The translations under genes and the position numbers were made by a program. 37,350 bases of DNA from Ramicandelaber brevisporus (taxonomy: Eukaryota > Kickxellomycota > Ramicandelaberales > Ramicandelaberaceae): positions 1 through 37,350 of the forward strand of contig MU602880.1 of NCBI GenBank assembly GCA_025201865.1, written 5' to 3'. Positions 25,872-34,846 of this stretch are shown piece after piece. Numbering within the stretch: position 1 is the stretch's first letter; each line of letters begins with the position of its first letter. The notes under the pieces were generated by a model, which searched no databases, was not told the DNA's origin, and saw only the letters and a program-made list of their open reading frames with translations.

Positions 25872-27344
25872 TCAGTTGGTATCAGTAATACTCTTTAATA
25901 GCTTTTGAAATTTCTCATCATTACCTTGAAGTAATCTAATTGTCTCATCCATATCCACGGGCACGCACTTGTTAAAAGCTACACTTGTCAACCGTGGCAT
26001 CTGCAGAATATACACAACTGCCGATGGTGTAATTGACATTTGGGAACCAATTACAATACCGATGTAATATCGACGTGCGGCTGGAATCGCACCTGGATTG
26101 ACAACAATTCTGGAATTTAGCTGTCCAATCGAGAAATATTCGAGGCGAGGCAGGCGATCAAGGATAGTGTCAATCTGGAACTCGTCTTGGTTGTATTTTG
26201 AAGCGTCGTTTTCTACTGGTGCATCCGAGTATTCCAATCCAACAATGAGTCGCTGGAGCTACGGATTAAGATCGATAATATCCATCAGAATTGAAGAAGA
26301 AACAATGCAAATATGCAAAAATGTCAAACACTGCCAACGCTGAGATGAAACAACTATGTGAGCGTAGCTAGAATATTCAGGCTTCCAGTTGCGCTTTTCA
26401 TGCTCAATTTCATTTGGTCTACCAAATCTTTCAAAGTCGCATGAATAAGTACGAAAATAAAGACGCTGTAGTTGCGGGAATCGACTAGCTTTAATGCTCT
26501 CTATGCCATAATTCTCACGATTAAAGCAACATGATGTCATTTCCAATTCCTTTAACTGTGGAAACATCAGTGGCTGCCCATCATTGTCTCTGATATCGAA
26601 AAACGCATCGGCCAAGTATGTTGTGCAAAAACCCTTTCCATATGCGTCTAGTTTAACAATATACGGCGATACCGTTCGTACAATCGCTTCATTTAAAGCT
26701 GTGCTAAAAACCATCTCCAACCTCAGCTTGGATCTTTTTGAGGGATGTAACAAATCAACAAACCCGGCAGCGTGCCTCCATTCATTTTCCGTATTCTTTG
26801 CACCATATACAGTTGTAAACTCAATTTTGATACGCTTTAAATACTCGAGCCCATTGATTGCAGATGCCAATTCGTCAAGCTTTACAGGTGTGTCATATTT
26901 ACTGAAGCGGAATTCCAACTTTTGAAGCATCTTGGACTGTTTAATCAACTTTATCAACATTTCAGCCTCTCCGGCAGTGGTATCTTCGTGAATACTGTCT
27001 TTTAGGCACGTTGCACGTTTGACAGATGACAGTCTGTCGAATTCGAACAAACTCGTAACGTAGTAGGTCAAGTCGATAATGCGTACAAAACGGCCGTACT
27101 TTTCCAACAGGTGCTGCTTCACTTCATCATCTTCGATGGCAGTAAAAGTACGCAAGTCGACCCAAACTCGAGGGAGGAACAAACTGTGGAAAGAGCGGCT
27201 GACTCTGAGAAGTTTGGCTGCATCTCGTCTCTCAAAGTACATGCTGATCTCTTCTGCTAGTTCGATTGGCAAGTACAGCAAAGGGAGAGTCGGCTGCTGC
27301 TGCTCAAGCTCATCTGGCTGTTCTCCGTAGTCGTTTGTCATCAT
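25872..27344 (-). pseudogene. F-box/LRR-like gene interrupted by one in-frame TAG
   Basis: Minus-strand frame from ATG 27344 to TGA 25872, 490 codons, with a single TAG at 26259-26261 (codon 362). The start has an F-box-like helix set (LYLPIELAEEISMYFERRDAAKLLRVSRSFH at residues about 23-53, written here in part: LPIELAEEISMYF, LLRVSRSFHSLF). Leucine-rich, irregular repeats follow. The frame continues after the stop in the same phase, and the repeat pattern runs through it (LTFLHI ... MDIIDLNP, stop, LQRLIVGLEY), so a single base change of a Gln, Lys or Glu codon explains it. Full length without the stop (490) is like the neighbouring F-box gene (475). Truncated 361-residue protein, readthrough, or a sequencing error are the alternatives. 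F-box proteins select substrates for SCF ubiquitin ligases. Confidence 0.75.
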
Positions 27345-27835
27345 CTTCGTTTAAGCGAGATTAACTTGGATAGTTTAGTTGACTGATAAAGTGAACGAAA
27401 ACAAACAAACATTTCGACTGGGACCTTCGAACAATTAATTCGACTGCAGTAGTAGTGGGAGATTCGAGGAGGAGGAGCAGAAAGAGACTACATAAAAAGT
27501 ATACTTTTAATCGCCCCCATTATGACTGGCTAGTTCACGCAATGGCGATAACACTGGTAATGGATAGTAGTTCACACTAGCATGACATCCAAAGTGTTGA
27601 ATCATCTACTCACAGCCTACTTTTAATCAACATTACTGTGACACTCTCTCCAAAACTCGCAACTAGGATCGGAGTATCACGATGAAAAAATATATATTCT
27701 TTTTGTAGACCGAAAGCGGAGGCTTGATGGCATAAATGATTACCAGGCAAAAAAAAATCAGTCAACCTTCTATTTACTCTGTAACTACCACTTCTTGCAA
27801 CTTTCAAACACGAACGCACACACCTTCACAAAAAA
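27345..27835. other. Divergent promoter between two F-box-like genes
   Basis: About 490 bp between head-to-head starts. Purine-rich GAGGAGGAGGAG at about 27465-27480 and AT-rich stretches are visible. No gene, RNA or transposon remnant is recognised. Confidence 0.5.
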
Positions 27836-29263
27836 ATGAATATCAGCAAACTGCTCAACCCGTTGCAGCAACAGCCGTTGAAGCGTGTTAGGCACAACTC
27901 TGATGCCAGGCTTGCACGGTTCAACCCCGAGTCCTGGCTTCCGAGTGAGATTATCGGCTACGTCATTCTCTATGTCGATAAACGTTTCCGCAGAGAACTT
28001 CGTCTGGTGTCTCGAGCATGGTACATCGCGTACATGACATACCACCATTGCTCCTGCTTGATATATGGTCGGCATTACAAGTCCGTAAAATGGACGCGAA
28101 CCGATGCACTCGATGCGCTGCGTAACAACGGTCGATACTTGCGCGAAATGACTGTGATGACATCATTCTTCAAAGAGCTGGTGGAGATTGAGCCAAAGCT
28201 TGGTGACTTAATTCCAAATGTGACTTGGCTCAGCGCTTTAATAACTGGCGATTCTCCGAGCTCTCAATGGCTTGGTGAAGTGGTATCGAAAATGAGCAAG
28301 TTGCGTAGTTTGATTTTGACAGAGTATAGCGCTGGTGCAGCAGATGAATACTTTTTGGAAGAACTGGACAAAGCTCTTGCAGGCAAGCGACATCTTTCAG
28401 GACTCAATTTCGAAGATGTTCATGTAACAAACATGGATAGCTTCCCTGGTCCAAACTTACGCCAACTTGCTCCTCAGATATCGACTCTTTGTGTACCGAT
28501 AGCGACAGTTCCAGCCTCAAGCGTGTCATCAAAGTTTGCGATATTTTGTAATGTGCGCGAGTTGGGATTGTCAGATATTTCGAGCATGGAGGTATTGTTG
28601 GCAGTGACAAATTTACTGTGTGAACCAAAGAATATGCCGCAGCTTAAAATACTGACACTAATCGCAGGATTTGACATTACGCGCACGGCACCAATTCAAG
28701 ATCCTGAGACTGGTCAAGATGTCCGTGCGTACACCCTAATTGATCGGATTTGTGGTATACGACGTCCAAAACATAAAATGCACATAACAATTGGATTCAC
28801 ACTTGGCGCGTGTTCATCTGGCAATCCTGAACTAGTCGAGATTGAACGCCAGTTTCTGACTGACTTGGGCAAGAAGCACTCTGAAGTGTTGCATGGATTG
28901 CGCATCACTCACTTTCTGCCCACTTCCGATTATGATCCATTGAGCACGCTGTTCTACGAATCCACGTCTCGTTTCTCGGTTCTTTCTGTATTGAATTTGC
29001 ACCTACCACCAACACCTCACAACAAGCAACGTCTAATTGATGCGCTGAACAACACATTCCTATTACCACGGCTGCATTTTGTGTATTGGCAAGTTAGCGA
29101 TGATGCAGATGAAGAGTTTGTCAATGGTTTCGATCCACTCGATTCATCTCGTGGTATAAACTTTATGGTAGCCGAGGAACGCCGTCTAGATCAATTCCAG
29201 CAAGCCGTGGAGATGGGCGAGAGCATCCCATCCATTTTTGAGCCTGAGGATAACGATCCGTAG
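27836..29263 (+). CDS. F-box/LRR-like protein
   Basis: 475 residues. An F-box-like segment at about 33-70 (SWLPSEIIGYVILYV then RELRLVSRAWY) has the expected LP-x-E-I start and L-x-L-V-S-R-x-W end. The rest is a series of irregular leucine-rich repeats (for example MSKLRSLILTEYSAG, NVRELGLSDISSME, MPQLKILTLIAGF). The end is acidic (FEPEDNDP). Such proteins are numerous in early fungi and are thought to bring targets to SCF ubiquitin ligases; the target is unknown. The ATG follows an A7 run. It pairs head-to-head with the interrupted F-box gene on the left, though they do not look like recent copies of each other. Confidence 0.75.
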   Translation: MNISKLLNPLQQQPLKRVRHNSDARLARFNPESWLPSEIIGYVILYVDKRFRRELRLVSRAWYIAYMTYHHCSCLIYGRHYKSVKWTRTDALDALRNNGRYLREMTVMTSFFKELVEIEPKLGDLIPNVTWLSALITGDSPSSQWLGEVVSKMSKLRSLILTEYSAGAADEYFLEELDKALAGKRHLSGLNFEDVHVTNMDSFPGPNLRQLAPQISTLCVPIATVPASSVSSKFAIFCNVRELGLSDISSMEVLLAVTNLLCEPKNMPQLKILTLIAGFDITRTAPIQDPETGQDVRAYTLIDRICGIRRPKHKMHITIGFTLGACSSGNPELVEIERQFLTDLGKKHSEVLHGLRITHFLPTSDYDPLSTLFYESTSRFSVLSVLNLHLPPTPHNKQRLIDALNNTFLLPRLHFVYWQVSDDADEEFVNGFDPLDSSRGINFMVAEERRLDQFQQAVEMGESIPSIFEPEDNDP

Positions 29264-29474
29264 TTCATTGAAGGCTTCAACTAATTTTGTAACAATGATG
29301 GCATGCCTTGTTGATTGTGGTGGAGCAATCATGGGCAGTAGTCCCGTATCTATCCATGTTGCTGGGAAGATGATGATGATGACAGCGAATGTAGAGAGCG
29401 TGGAAAGGCTGTTGGTTGTTGGTTGTTGGTTGTTGTTATTCTGATCACCCAAAACTCGCACCCAAAAACTCATT

Positions 29475-30279
29475 ATGATCTTGCCAGCCAGATCAGCAGC
29501 AATCAGCTTGAGCAAGTCTACCCAGGCTGCCTTGTCGCGTCAGTACCAGCGACGACTTGCGCACCAGCTCACCCCGTTGCGCACTCCAGTTGAAAAAGGT
29601 CTGCTCCCGCTCTACTCACCAACCGCCCTCGCTCATTTGCATGGTGCTCACTTGAAGACTCTTCTGGACGACGTCAACAGACTAGCACCAGCCGCGTACC
29701 TGGACGATGCGCCGCTCTTCCGGATAATGTACCAGACGGCTACTCAGCCACGCCATGCTGCTCTCTTTAACAGTGCGACTCAGGCATGGAACTACGAGTT
29801 CTTCCTCGAAGCCCTCTCCCCAGCCTACGCTGCTCCATCGGACTCGGCATCTGGATCCACTGTGGTCAACGAGCCGACTCTGCTGACGAAGCAGCGCTTG
29901 GAGGAAGACTTTGGCTCAGTGCAGACATTCTTCCGCGACTTTGAAGCACGCGCCATGGGAATGTTTGGATCTGGATGGATTTGGTTGGTGACTGACGATC
30001 AGAAACAGATGCGTGTATTGACCACGTACAACTCTGGCAATCCAATCACGCTGATGCTCCGTAACCAAAACGCTGTCAAAGTCGCCGAAGAGGAGGCTGC
30101 CACTGCGCAAGCTGTAGAACAGCCACAGACTTCTCAGGCATCTCCGTCTCAGCTGTTTGGCAACTATTCTTACCGCAAGAACTGGGCTATGAAGAACAGA
30201 GCCACAATCCCAGCAACCAGTGGCTCCCTCCAAGAATTGCTCGTGGCTATTGATGGAGCCCCACGGAATATCCAGTCTG

Positions 30280-30311
<32 letters not shown>

Positions 30312-30560
30312 GAACAGTCATCGGAAGGGCAGTCGAACGATCCAAATGCAGTGATTGCTCCATCTCCACTTAGATTTAAGGACAGTTTGGCCTACAGCAA
30401 GCAGCGTCCAGTTGGTGCATATGTGCCGATTCTGGCTCTCAACATGTGGGAGCATGCATACCTGCGCGACTATGGATTGGATCGCGAGCGTTATGTCAAG
30501 AACTTCTGGCAAAATGTTGACTGGAGCGTCGTTCACAAGCGTCTCTTCCGTCAAGCTTAA
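29475..30560 (+). CDS. Mitochondrial small-subunit ribosomal protein of SOD fold (mS42/mS43)
   Basis: 361 residues, with a basic presequence (MILPARSAAISLSKST ... QYQRRLA). The fold is that of Fe/Mn superoxide dismutase: an N-terminal helical part with the block ATQAWNYEFFLEAL, then FRDFEARAMGMFGSGWIWLV and the closing LNMWEHAYLRDYG. Two of the metal ligands are lost: the His in the normal W-N-H motif is Tyr (WNYEFF), and the Asp of D-x-W-E-H is Asn (NMWEH). Without these it cannot be a dismutase and instead matches the fungal mitoribosomal pair Mrp1/Rsm26 (mS43/mS42). A Gln-rich insertion (residues about 270-282) interrupts the C-terminal domain. Which of the two paralogues it is cannot be decided by eye. 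Confidence 0.85.
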
Positions 30561-30707
30561 GTTAATTTAAAATTATACATAGCATAAATAACTTGAACGA
30601 CTTATTATGTTTATTCGTTTTTGGTCATTCTTTCTTTTCCTTTTATTAAAAAAATAAACAAAGTTAGAAGTAAGTTAGTCGTTTTTTTGTTATTGTTTTT
30701 TGATTGA

Positions 30708-31679
30708 TTAGTACTTGCGGTACCAGATGCGGGTGATACGCGAGCGACGAATCTTCTTTTGGAGTTGCAAAACACCATACAACAGCGCCTCAGCAGTTGG
30801 TGGGCATCCTGGCACATAGATATCAACTGGCACAATCCGATCGCAGCCACGGACAACCGAGTACGAATAGTGATAGTAGCCACCTCCGTTTGCGCAAGAA
30901 CCCATCGAAACAACCCAGCGTGGTTCTGGCATCTGATCGTACACCTTGCGCAGGGCAGGTGCCATCTTGTTGGTGAGAGTTCCGGCAACAATCATGACAT
31001 CGGACTGGCGAGGAGTGGCACGGAAGACGATACCGAGACGATCCTGATCGTAACGAGCGGCGGCAATGTGCATCATTTCGACGGCGCAGCAAGCCAGACC
31101 GAAAGTCATTGGCCACAGGGAACCGGTACGAGCCCAGTTGGAGAGCTTGTCGATGGAGGAGAGAACAGCCTCAGCCTTGTTGTTGGCAGGACCGAGCAGC
31201 TCAGCCTGGTTGCGGGGAGCTGGAGCCAGCTCGGTGGTGGCGGCGCGAGAAGCCATGGTTCTGTATGGAACCAGAGCGGTGGTCGTCGATGCTGTTCAAA
31301 TTTGTTTAATCAATCATAAGATAAGATACGTTGATAGCGAGAATAGATTGGTGAGCATGTCAGTATCACCGTGTCGTCGTTACAGCTGAATGGATGGCCA
31401 TCTATATGTGAATGAATGAAGTAGGTGGAGTGGCAGTTCTCGAGAGGAAACGCGTCGTGGATTGGACACGGAGGACCGGCAAGGTAGATCGATCTCCGGG
31501 CATTAAACCTCGCCGGTATAGTATGTCTTTTTCGCACAACTGCGTCTCCCGATCGAACTGCTGTCCGCTACTACCATCGTCCTTTTATTTTATCACATCG
31601 TCGTAAACGTACGTTGCAGGAACCGGGTTGCAGCCGCTGTCATCGTCGCAGAGCGACGCAAGCTAGAAGCGAGCGACAT
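30708..31679 (-). CDS. NDUFS7: Complex I 20-kDa/PSST subunit (NDUFS7), two exons
   Basis: Minus-strand gene, inferred join 31679-31613 and 31291-30708, 216 residues. The second exon alone gives 182 residues from an internal ATG at 31256, but that lacks a presequence. In-frame reading upstream continues ([11 protein letters not shown]) to a 3' splice AG at 31292. About 320 bases further, an ATG at 31679 starts a typical presequence ([12 protein letters not shown]...TRFLQ) ending at a GTACGT donor. The joined codon (C + CA) keeps the frame. The mature part binds the N2 [4Fe-4S] cluster with tandem CC (GLACCAVE), GSC and GCPP cysteines, the last electron carrier before ubiquinone. The protein core is essentially invariant; the intron model is an inference. 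Confidence 0.93.
31292..31612 (-). other. NDUFS7: Inferred spliceosomal intron in NDUFS7
   Basis: 321 nt on the minus strand, with donor GTACGT (31612-31607) and acceptor AACAG ending at 31292. A possible branch sequence GATTAAAC lies about 10-20 nt before the acceptor. The intron carries stops in all frames in the joined reading, and exon phases (1 plus 2) agree. It separates the presequence exon from the mature protein. Confidence 0.78.
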
Positions 31680-31843
31680 GGATTGAGTGAGTGTGAGTGT
31701 TTCGGGCGATGTGGTTGAAGAAAAAAAAGAAGCAAAGAGTTGAGGGAAAAAGGCTGCGGGAAAAACGCGACGATAAAATTTACACCGCAACTTTGGTGGC
31801 GGTTTGCTGACCAGCTAGCCAGTGGTGGGTGGTGGGTGGCACA

Positions 31844-32572
31844 TCAAGCGCCTGGCACAAGAAGAGGCGCTATCTCTTGGTCACTGCCACCGGGCTGACG
31901 CTCTGGTGGCACACTGACACAACTACTAACAGCCGGCACAGCATCGATTTGCTCAGGGCGGTGGAGTTCCGTGTTGTTATTGAAACGATACAGCATGTAT
32001 GTAAAGTATCCCGTGACCAACTGCATCACAATCATGATGCTCAACAAGATGCTCAGATGTGCACAGTCGTGCATCACAGCGGCACGAACATGCGGAGCGC
32101 ACGGAATCTTGTACCCAAAGAACTCACTCCTCTCACATGCAGCTGGTGTCTCTGTCGGGAAACCGCGGTCAACCGTTGAAGAAAATCCACAACACTGGAA
32201 CTCTTCCTCGATACTGCGGATTTCGTACGGACGGTAGCGGTACGCGCTCTGCCAGGCGTAATCAGCCCAGTCGGTAGAAGCCGTCGATGTGCCGATAAGC
32301 AAGAAAAGGACTATGAGCAAATGGACGAGAACAAGCACGGATTTGATGGCGAGAAGATAGTGGATCTTGATCATACCTGCTGTGACGCCGGTGGGCAGCC
32401 AGCCAGTAAAGAAAAGTGTAAAGCCATTAGCCATCAAGAGAACTGGGAAGACGGGCGATACCCAGCCGATGTAAGAGTTATCGTGAGTCGATAAACCAGC
32501 AGCGATGAGGATCACACCCATTGCGGTATCGGCACAGCAGCCGATAAAGAACAATGCAGCAACGTCTGTCAT
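31844..32572 (-). CDS. Tetraspanin-like membrane protein
   Basis: 242 residues from the ATG at 32572, chosen because it yields exactly four transmembrane segments in the tetraspanin order: 4-27, 37-59, 73-95, then a large loop, then 173-197. An upstream frame would add a fifth hydrophobic stretch and is not used. The large loop (about 96-172) has the diagnostic Cys-Cys-Gly (127-129) plus further cysteines at 146, 158 and 170, suiting two disulfides. The cytoplasmic tail is Pro/Ser-rich and ends LLVPGA. Tetraspanins organise membrane microdomains; in fungi they are linked to polarised growth and appressoria. The subfamily is not resolved. The gene is divergent from the SLC35F6-like gene. Confidence 0.8.
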   Translation of the reverse strand: MTDVAALFFIGCCADTAMGVILIAAGLSTHDNSYIGWVSPVFPVLLMANGFTLFFTGWLPTGVTAGMIKIHYLLAIKSVLVLVHLLIVLFLLIGTSTASTDWADYAWQSAYRYRPYEIRSIEEEFQCCGFSSTVDRGFPTETPAACERSEFFGYKIPCAPHVRAAVMHDCAHLSILLSIMIVMQLVTGYFTYMLYRFNNNTELHRPEQIDAVPAVSSCVSVPPERQPGGSDQEIAPLLVPGA

Positions 32573-32876
32573 GTTATACAAGGAAGAAGCAGATGATAAA
32601 AGAGATAGAAGAGTGAGCAGAGAAGTGAAGTGAAGATACCAAAAGCATGTTCGAGCTGTGATGGCTGCCGTATCGTCCATCAAGCATGTTCATCATCGAA
32701 GCTTTGTTCGTTTATTATTAACTGGCTGTTCAGTGTGATGCCAAATGTCGGTGGCTTCGTTCGTAACTGTGGAAACTTGCTCTGTGTGCTTTTTTCTTCT
32801 CGATCTCCAGTGAGCTCGACTCTGGTTTCGACTCTGACTGTATCGCAAAGTAAGTAACGCACTCTCCAACTCCAAA
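32573..32876. other. Divergent promoter between tetraspanin and SLC35F6-like genes
   Basis: About 300 bp. A consensus-like donor sequence AAAGTAAGT (32847-32855) occurs 22 bp before the SLC35F6-like ATG, but no acceptor fits before that ATG, so it is probably chance. On the minus strand a GT...ACAG pair lies between the two possible tetraspanin starts, but its phase does not fit. No gene is seen. Confidence 0.45.
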
Positions 32877-34490
32877 ATGACTGCTTCATCAGCAGAGACC
32901 AGCGGTAGCAGCAGCGGCAGCAGCGGTGGTGGTGGCTCAACGCTGTCTCGACGGCTGCTTATCCTATCGCTCGTAGCAGGTATGCTTGCCACAGGAACCA
33001 TCCTCACTCTGTTGCAAAAAGTCCAGGACATGCAGTGCGTCTCCGGTTGTGAGCCACCGCCACTTGTCAGGGGCTCGGCCGTGGCCAAGTCGCCTACCGC
33101 CAGCGACCGCTCGTCAGCAACTGCAGCAGATGCAGCAACAGCGGCCGCCGTGAAGAGAAAGGACTTTGAACAGCCCATTTATCAGTCATTGAGCATGTGT
33201 CTTGGTGAAATGCTGTGCCTGGTTGTTTACTTTGCAATAGAGTATAGACGGAAACGGAAGCTGAGATCGAGCGGATATCAGACATTGTCATCATCGCCAT
33301 CGACAGCTGATCTTACGACTGTATCGGCAGTGAGCCAGTCGAGCGGCTCGGCAAGTGGAGATTCTGCAATCGCATCCGTTGAAGCATCCAGCGAGCAATT
33401 GAACGACGAATATGATCTCAGCGCAGCCCATGGCAGTGATGCACGGATATCATTCCACAACACACGCGCAGCATCCGAAGACAGCGACGAGTACGATGGG
33501 GAACACTCGGCAGTCGAGGTTAGCGGCGCTTTGTCTCCAGTCATGGGTCGAGGCAGCCAAACGCGCAAGCGCTTATTGAGCACATCAAGTGTGTCGCAGC
33601 CAACCACTCCAACCACTCCAACCACCTACAGCAACTCAATCTCTCCATCATCGGTCTCAACCGAGCCTGTCAAGTCTTTGCCTGAATTGCAAGGCTGGAG
33701 ACTGCTACTCGTATGGATTCCGGCACTTTGTGACATTCTTGCGACGACTCTCATGAACATCGGTTTGCTGTACACTGCAGCATCCGTCTACTCGATGCTT
33801 CGCGGTTCTCTTGTCCTTTTTGTTGGCGGCTTCAGCATTTTGTTCGCTCGTCGAGTTCTCCGAAATGACCAATGGGTGGCTCTTTCACTTATCTTCTTCG
33901 GTGTTGGCATTGTTGGCGTCAGCTCCATCATTGGCAACCACTCCAAACAGAAGGTGATGGTCGAAGCCGTTGATCCCGGCCGTGCAGCGCTTGGCGTCTT
34001 CCTAATCATTATCGCTCAGCTATTTTCAGCCAGCCAGTTTGTCGTTGAAGAACGCATCTTGGCAGATTGGACAATTGCCCCTGCAAAAGTGGTGGGTCTT
34101 GAAGGAACCTTTGGTGCAATCACCATTCTCTCCATCATGACTGCCATCCTCGTCTCTTCTCCCTCATCAAACGGTGGCATGCTAGATGTTCGAGCAGGCT
34201 GGCACCAAATCATCAGCAATCCAACATTAATTTGGACATTCTTGGTGTATATGCCCGTGATTGCCGCATTTAATTTCTTTGGACTGATGGTGACGCAAAA
34301 TGTATCAGCAACTTCGAGATCGACTATTGATGCATGCAGGACGCTGACTATCTGGGCAATCTCATTGGGATTAGGGTGGGAGCACTTCAGCTGGTTGCAA
34401 GTGGTAGGATTTACATTGCTGGTGTATGGAACGTTCTGGTACAATGGTGTTGTGAGAGCGCCATTCGGACTCGATAAAAGAATAAATTAA
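32877..34490 (+). CDS. SLC35F6: SLC35F6-like transporter of the drug/metabolite superfamily
   Basis: 537 residues. A first transmembrane segment (about 26-47, LLILSLVAGMLATGTILTLL), then QPIYQSLSMCLGEMLCLVVYF (about 101-121), a long Ser/Thr/Asp-rich cytoplasmic insertion (about 130-270), and the EamA-type remainder with at least seven more hydrophobic segments. Diagnostic blocks are PALCDILATTLMNIGLLYT, YSMLRGSLVLFVGGFSILF, and QFVVEERILADW...VGLEGTFG. In animals the protein sits in lysosomal or mitochondrial membranes; its substrate is unknown. The insertion between the second and third segments is much longer than in animal members. The ATG at 32877 is the only suitable start. Family identity is strong; the cellular site is inference. 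Confidence 0.88.
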   Translation: MTASSAETSGSSSGSSGGGGSTLSRRLLILSLVAGMLATGTILTLLQKVQDMQCVSGCEPPPLVRGSAVAKSPTASDRSSATAADAATAAAVKRKDFEQPIYQSLSMCLGEMLCLVVYFAIEYRRKRKLRSSGYQTLSSSPSTADLTTVSAVSQSSGSASGDSAIASVEASSEQLNDEYDLSAAHGSDARISFHNTRAASEDSDEYDGEHSAVEVSGALSPVMGRGSQTRKRLLSTSSVSQPTTPTTPTTYSNSISPSSVSTEPVKSLPELQGWRLLLVWIPALCDILATTLMNIGLLYTAASVYSMLRGSLVLFVGGFSILFARRVLRNDQWVALSLIFFGVGIVGVSSIIGNHSKQKVMVEAVDPGRAALGVFLIIIAQLFSASQFVVEERILADWTIAPAKVVGLEGTFGAITILSIMTAILVSSPSSNGGMLDVRAGWHQIISNPTLIWTFLVYMPVIAAFNFFGLMVTQNVSATSRSTIDACRTLTIWAISLGLGWEHFSWLQVVGFTLLVYGTFWYNGVVRAPFGLDKRIN

Positions 34491-34846
34491 AACAACTAAA
34501 TGACGAGAGTATGTTTCTTTAAGCTTTCTTTGTTATCAATAACCAACTTAAACGATACCAACGAGCACGTGGATGCAATGAGAGGCTTTAAAACAACGAA
34601 TCTGTATTGACAGGAAGGAATGTGCTCGGATCAAATTCGGGTGGTTTGTACGACATCCAGATCACGTAAGCGCATTGCAGACCCGCGCCACACTCGGTGT
34701 GTGTATCCTGGCCCAAGCTTTGCCCGTATAACTCTGTAAACCGTTTGTTCCTTGTTCCCTCCTTCCTCATTCTTTATGTTCTTCTTCGAAGCCTCTCTAT
34801 TCTCTATCCACCACGTATAATTCTCTAAACGCATTTTTTTTTAGAT
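34491..34846. other. Intergenic region with a candidate intron before the aldo-keto reductase
   Basis: About 355 bp. The 3' part (TCTCTAAAC then T9 then AG, 34822-34844) is a very good branch point and acceptor; GTAAGC at 34666 is a fitting donor. Splicing these would join an ATG at 34620 in frame to the reductase, adding 16 residues. Whether the upstream exon is coding or 5' leader is open. Confidence 0.4.

Noticed and set aside
26259-26261. TAG as a reassigned sense codon, or as the end of an intron
   Set aside because: TAG is an ordinary stop in several neighbouring genes. The leucine-rich pattern runs straight through the site, so no sequence appears to need removal.
31310-31537. 75-codon minus frame upstream of NDUFS7
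   Set aside because: Lies wholly inside the inferred NDUFS7 intron and shows no domain.
32573-32680. Longer tetraspanin N-terminus or an intron there
   Set aside because: The extension would add a fifth hydrophobic segment. The GTATCT...ACAG intron that could be drawn does not keep the reading frame and would remove the better ATG.
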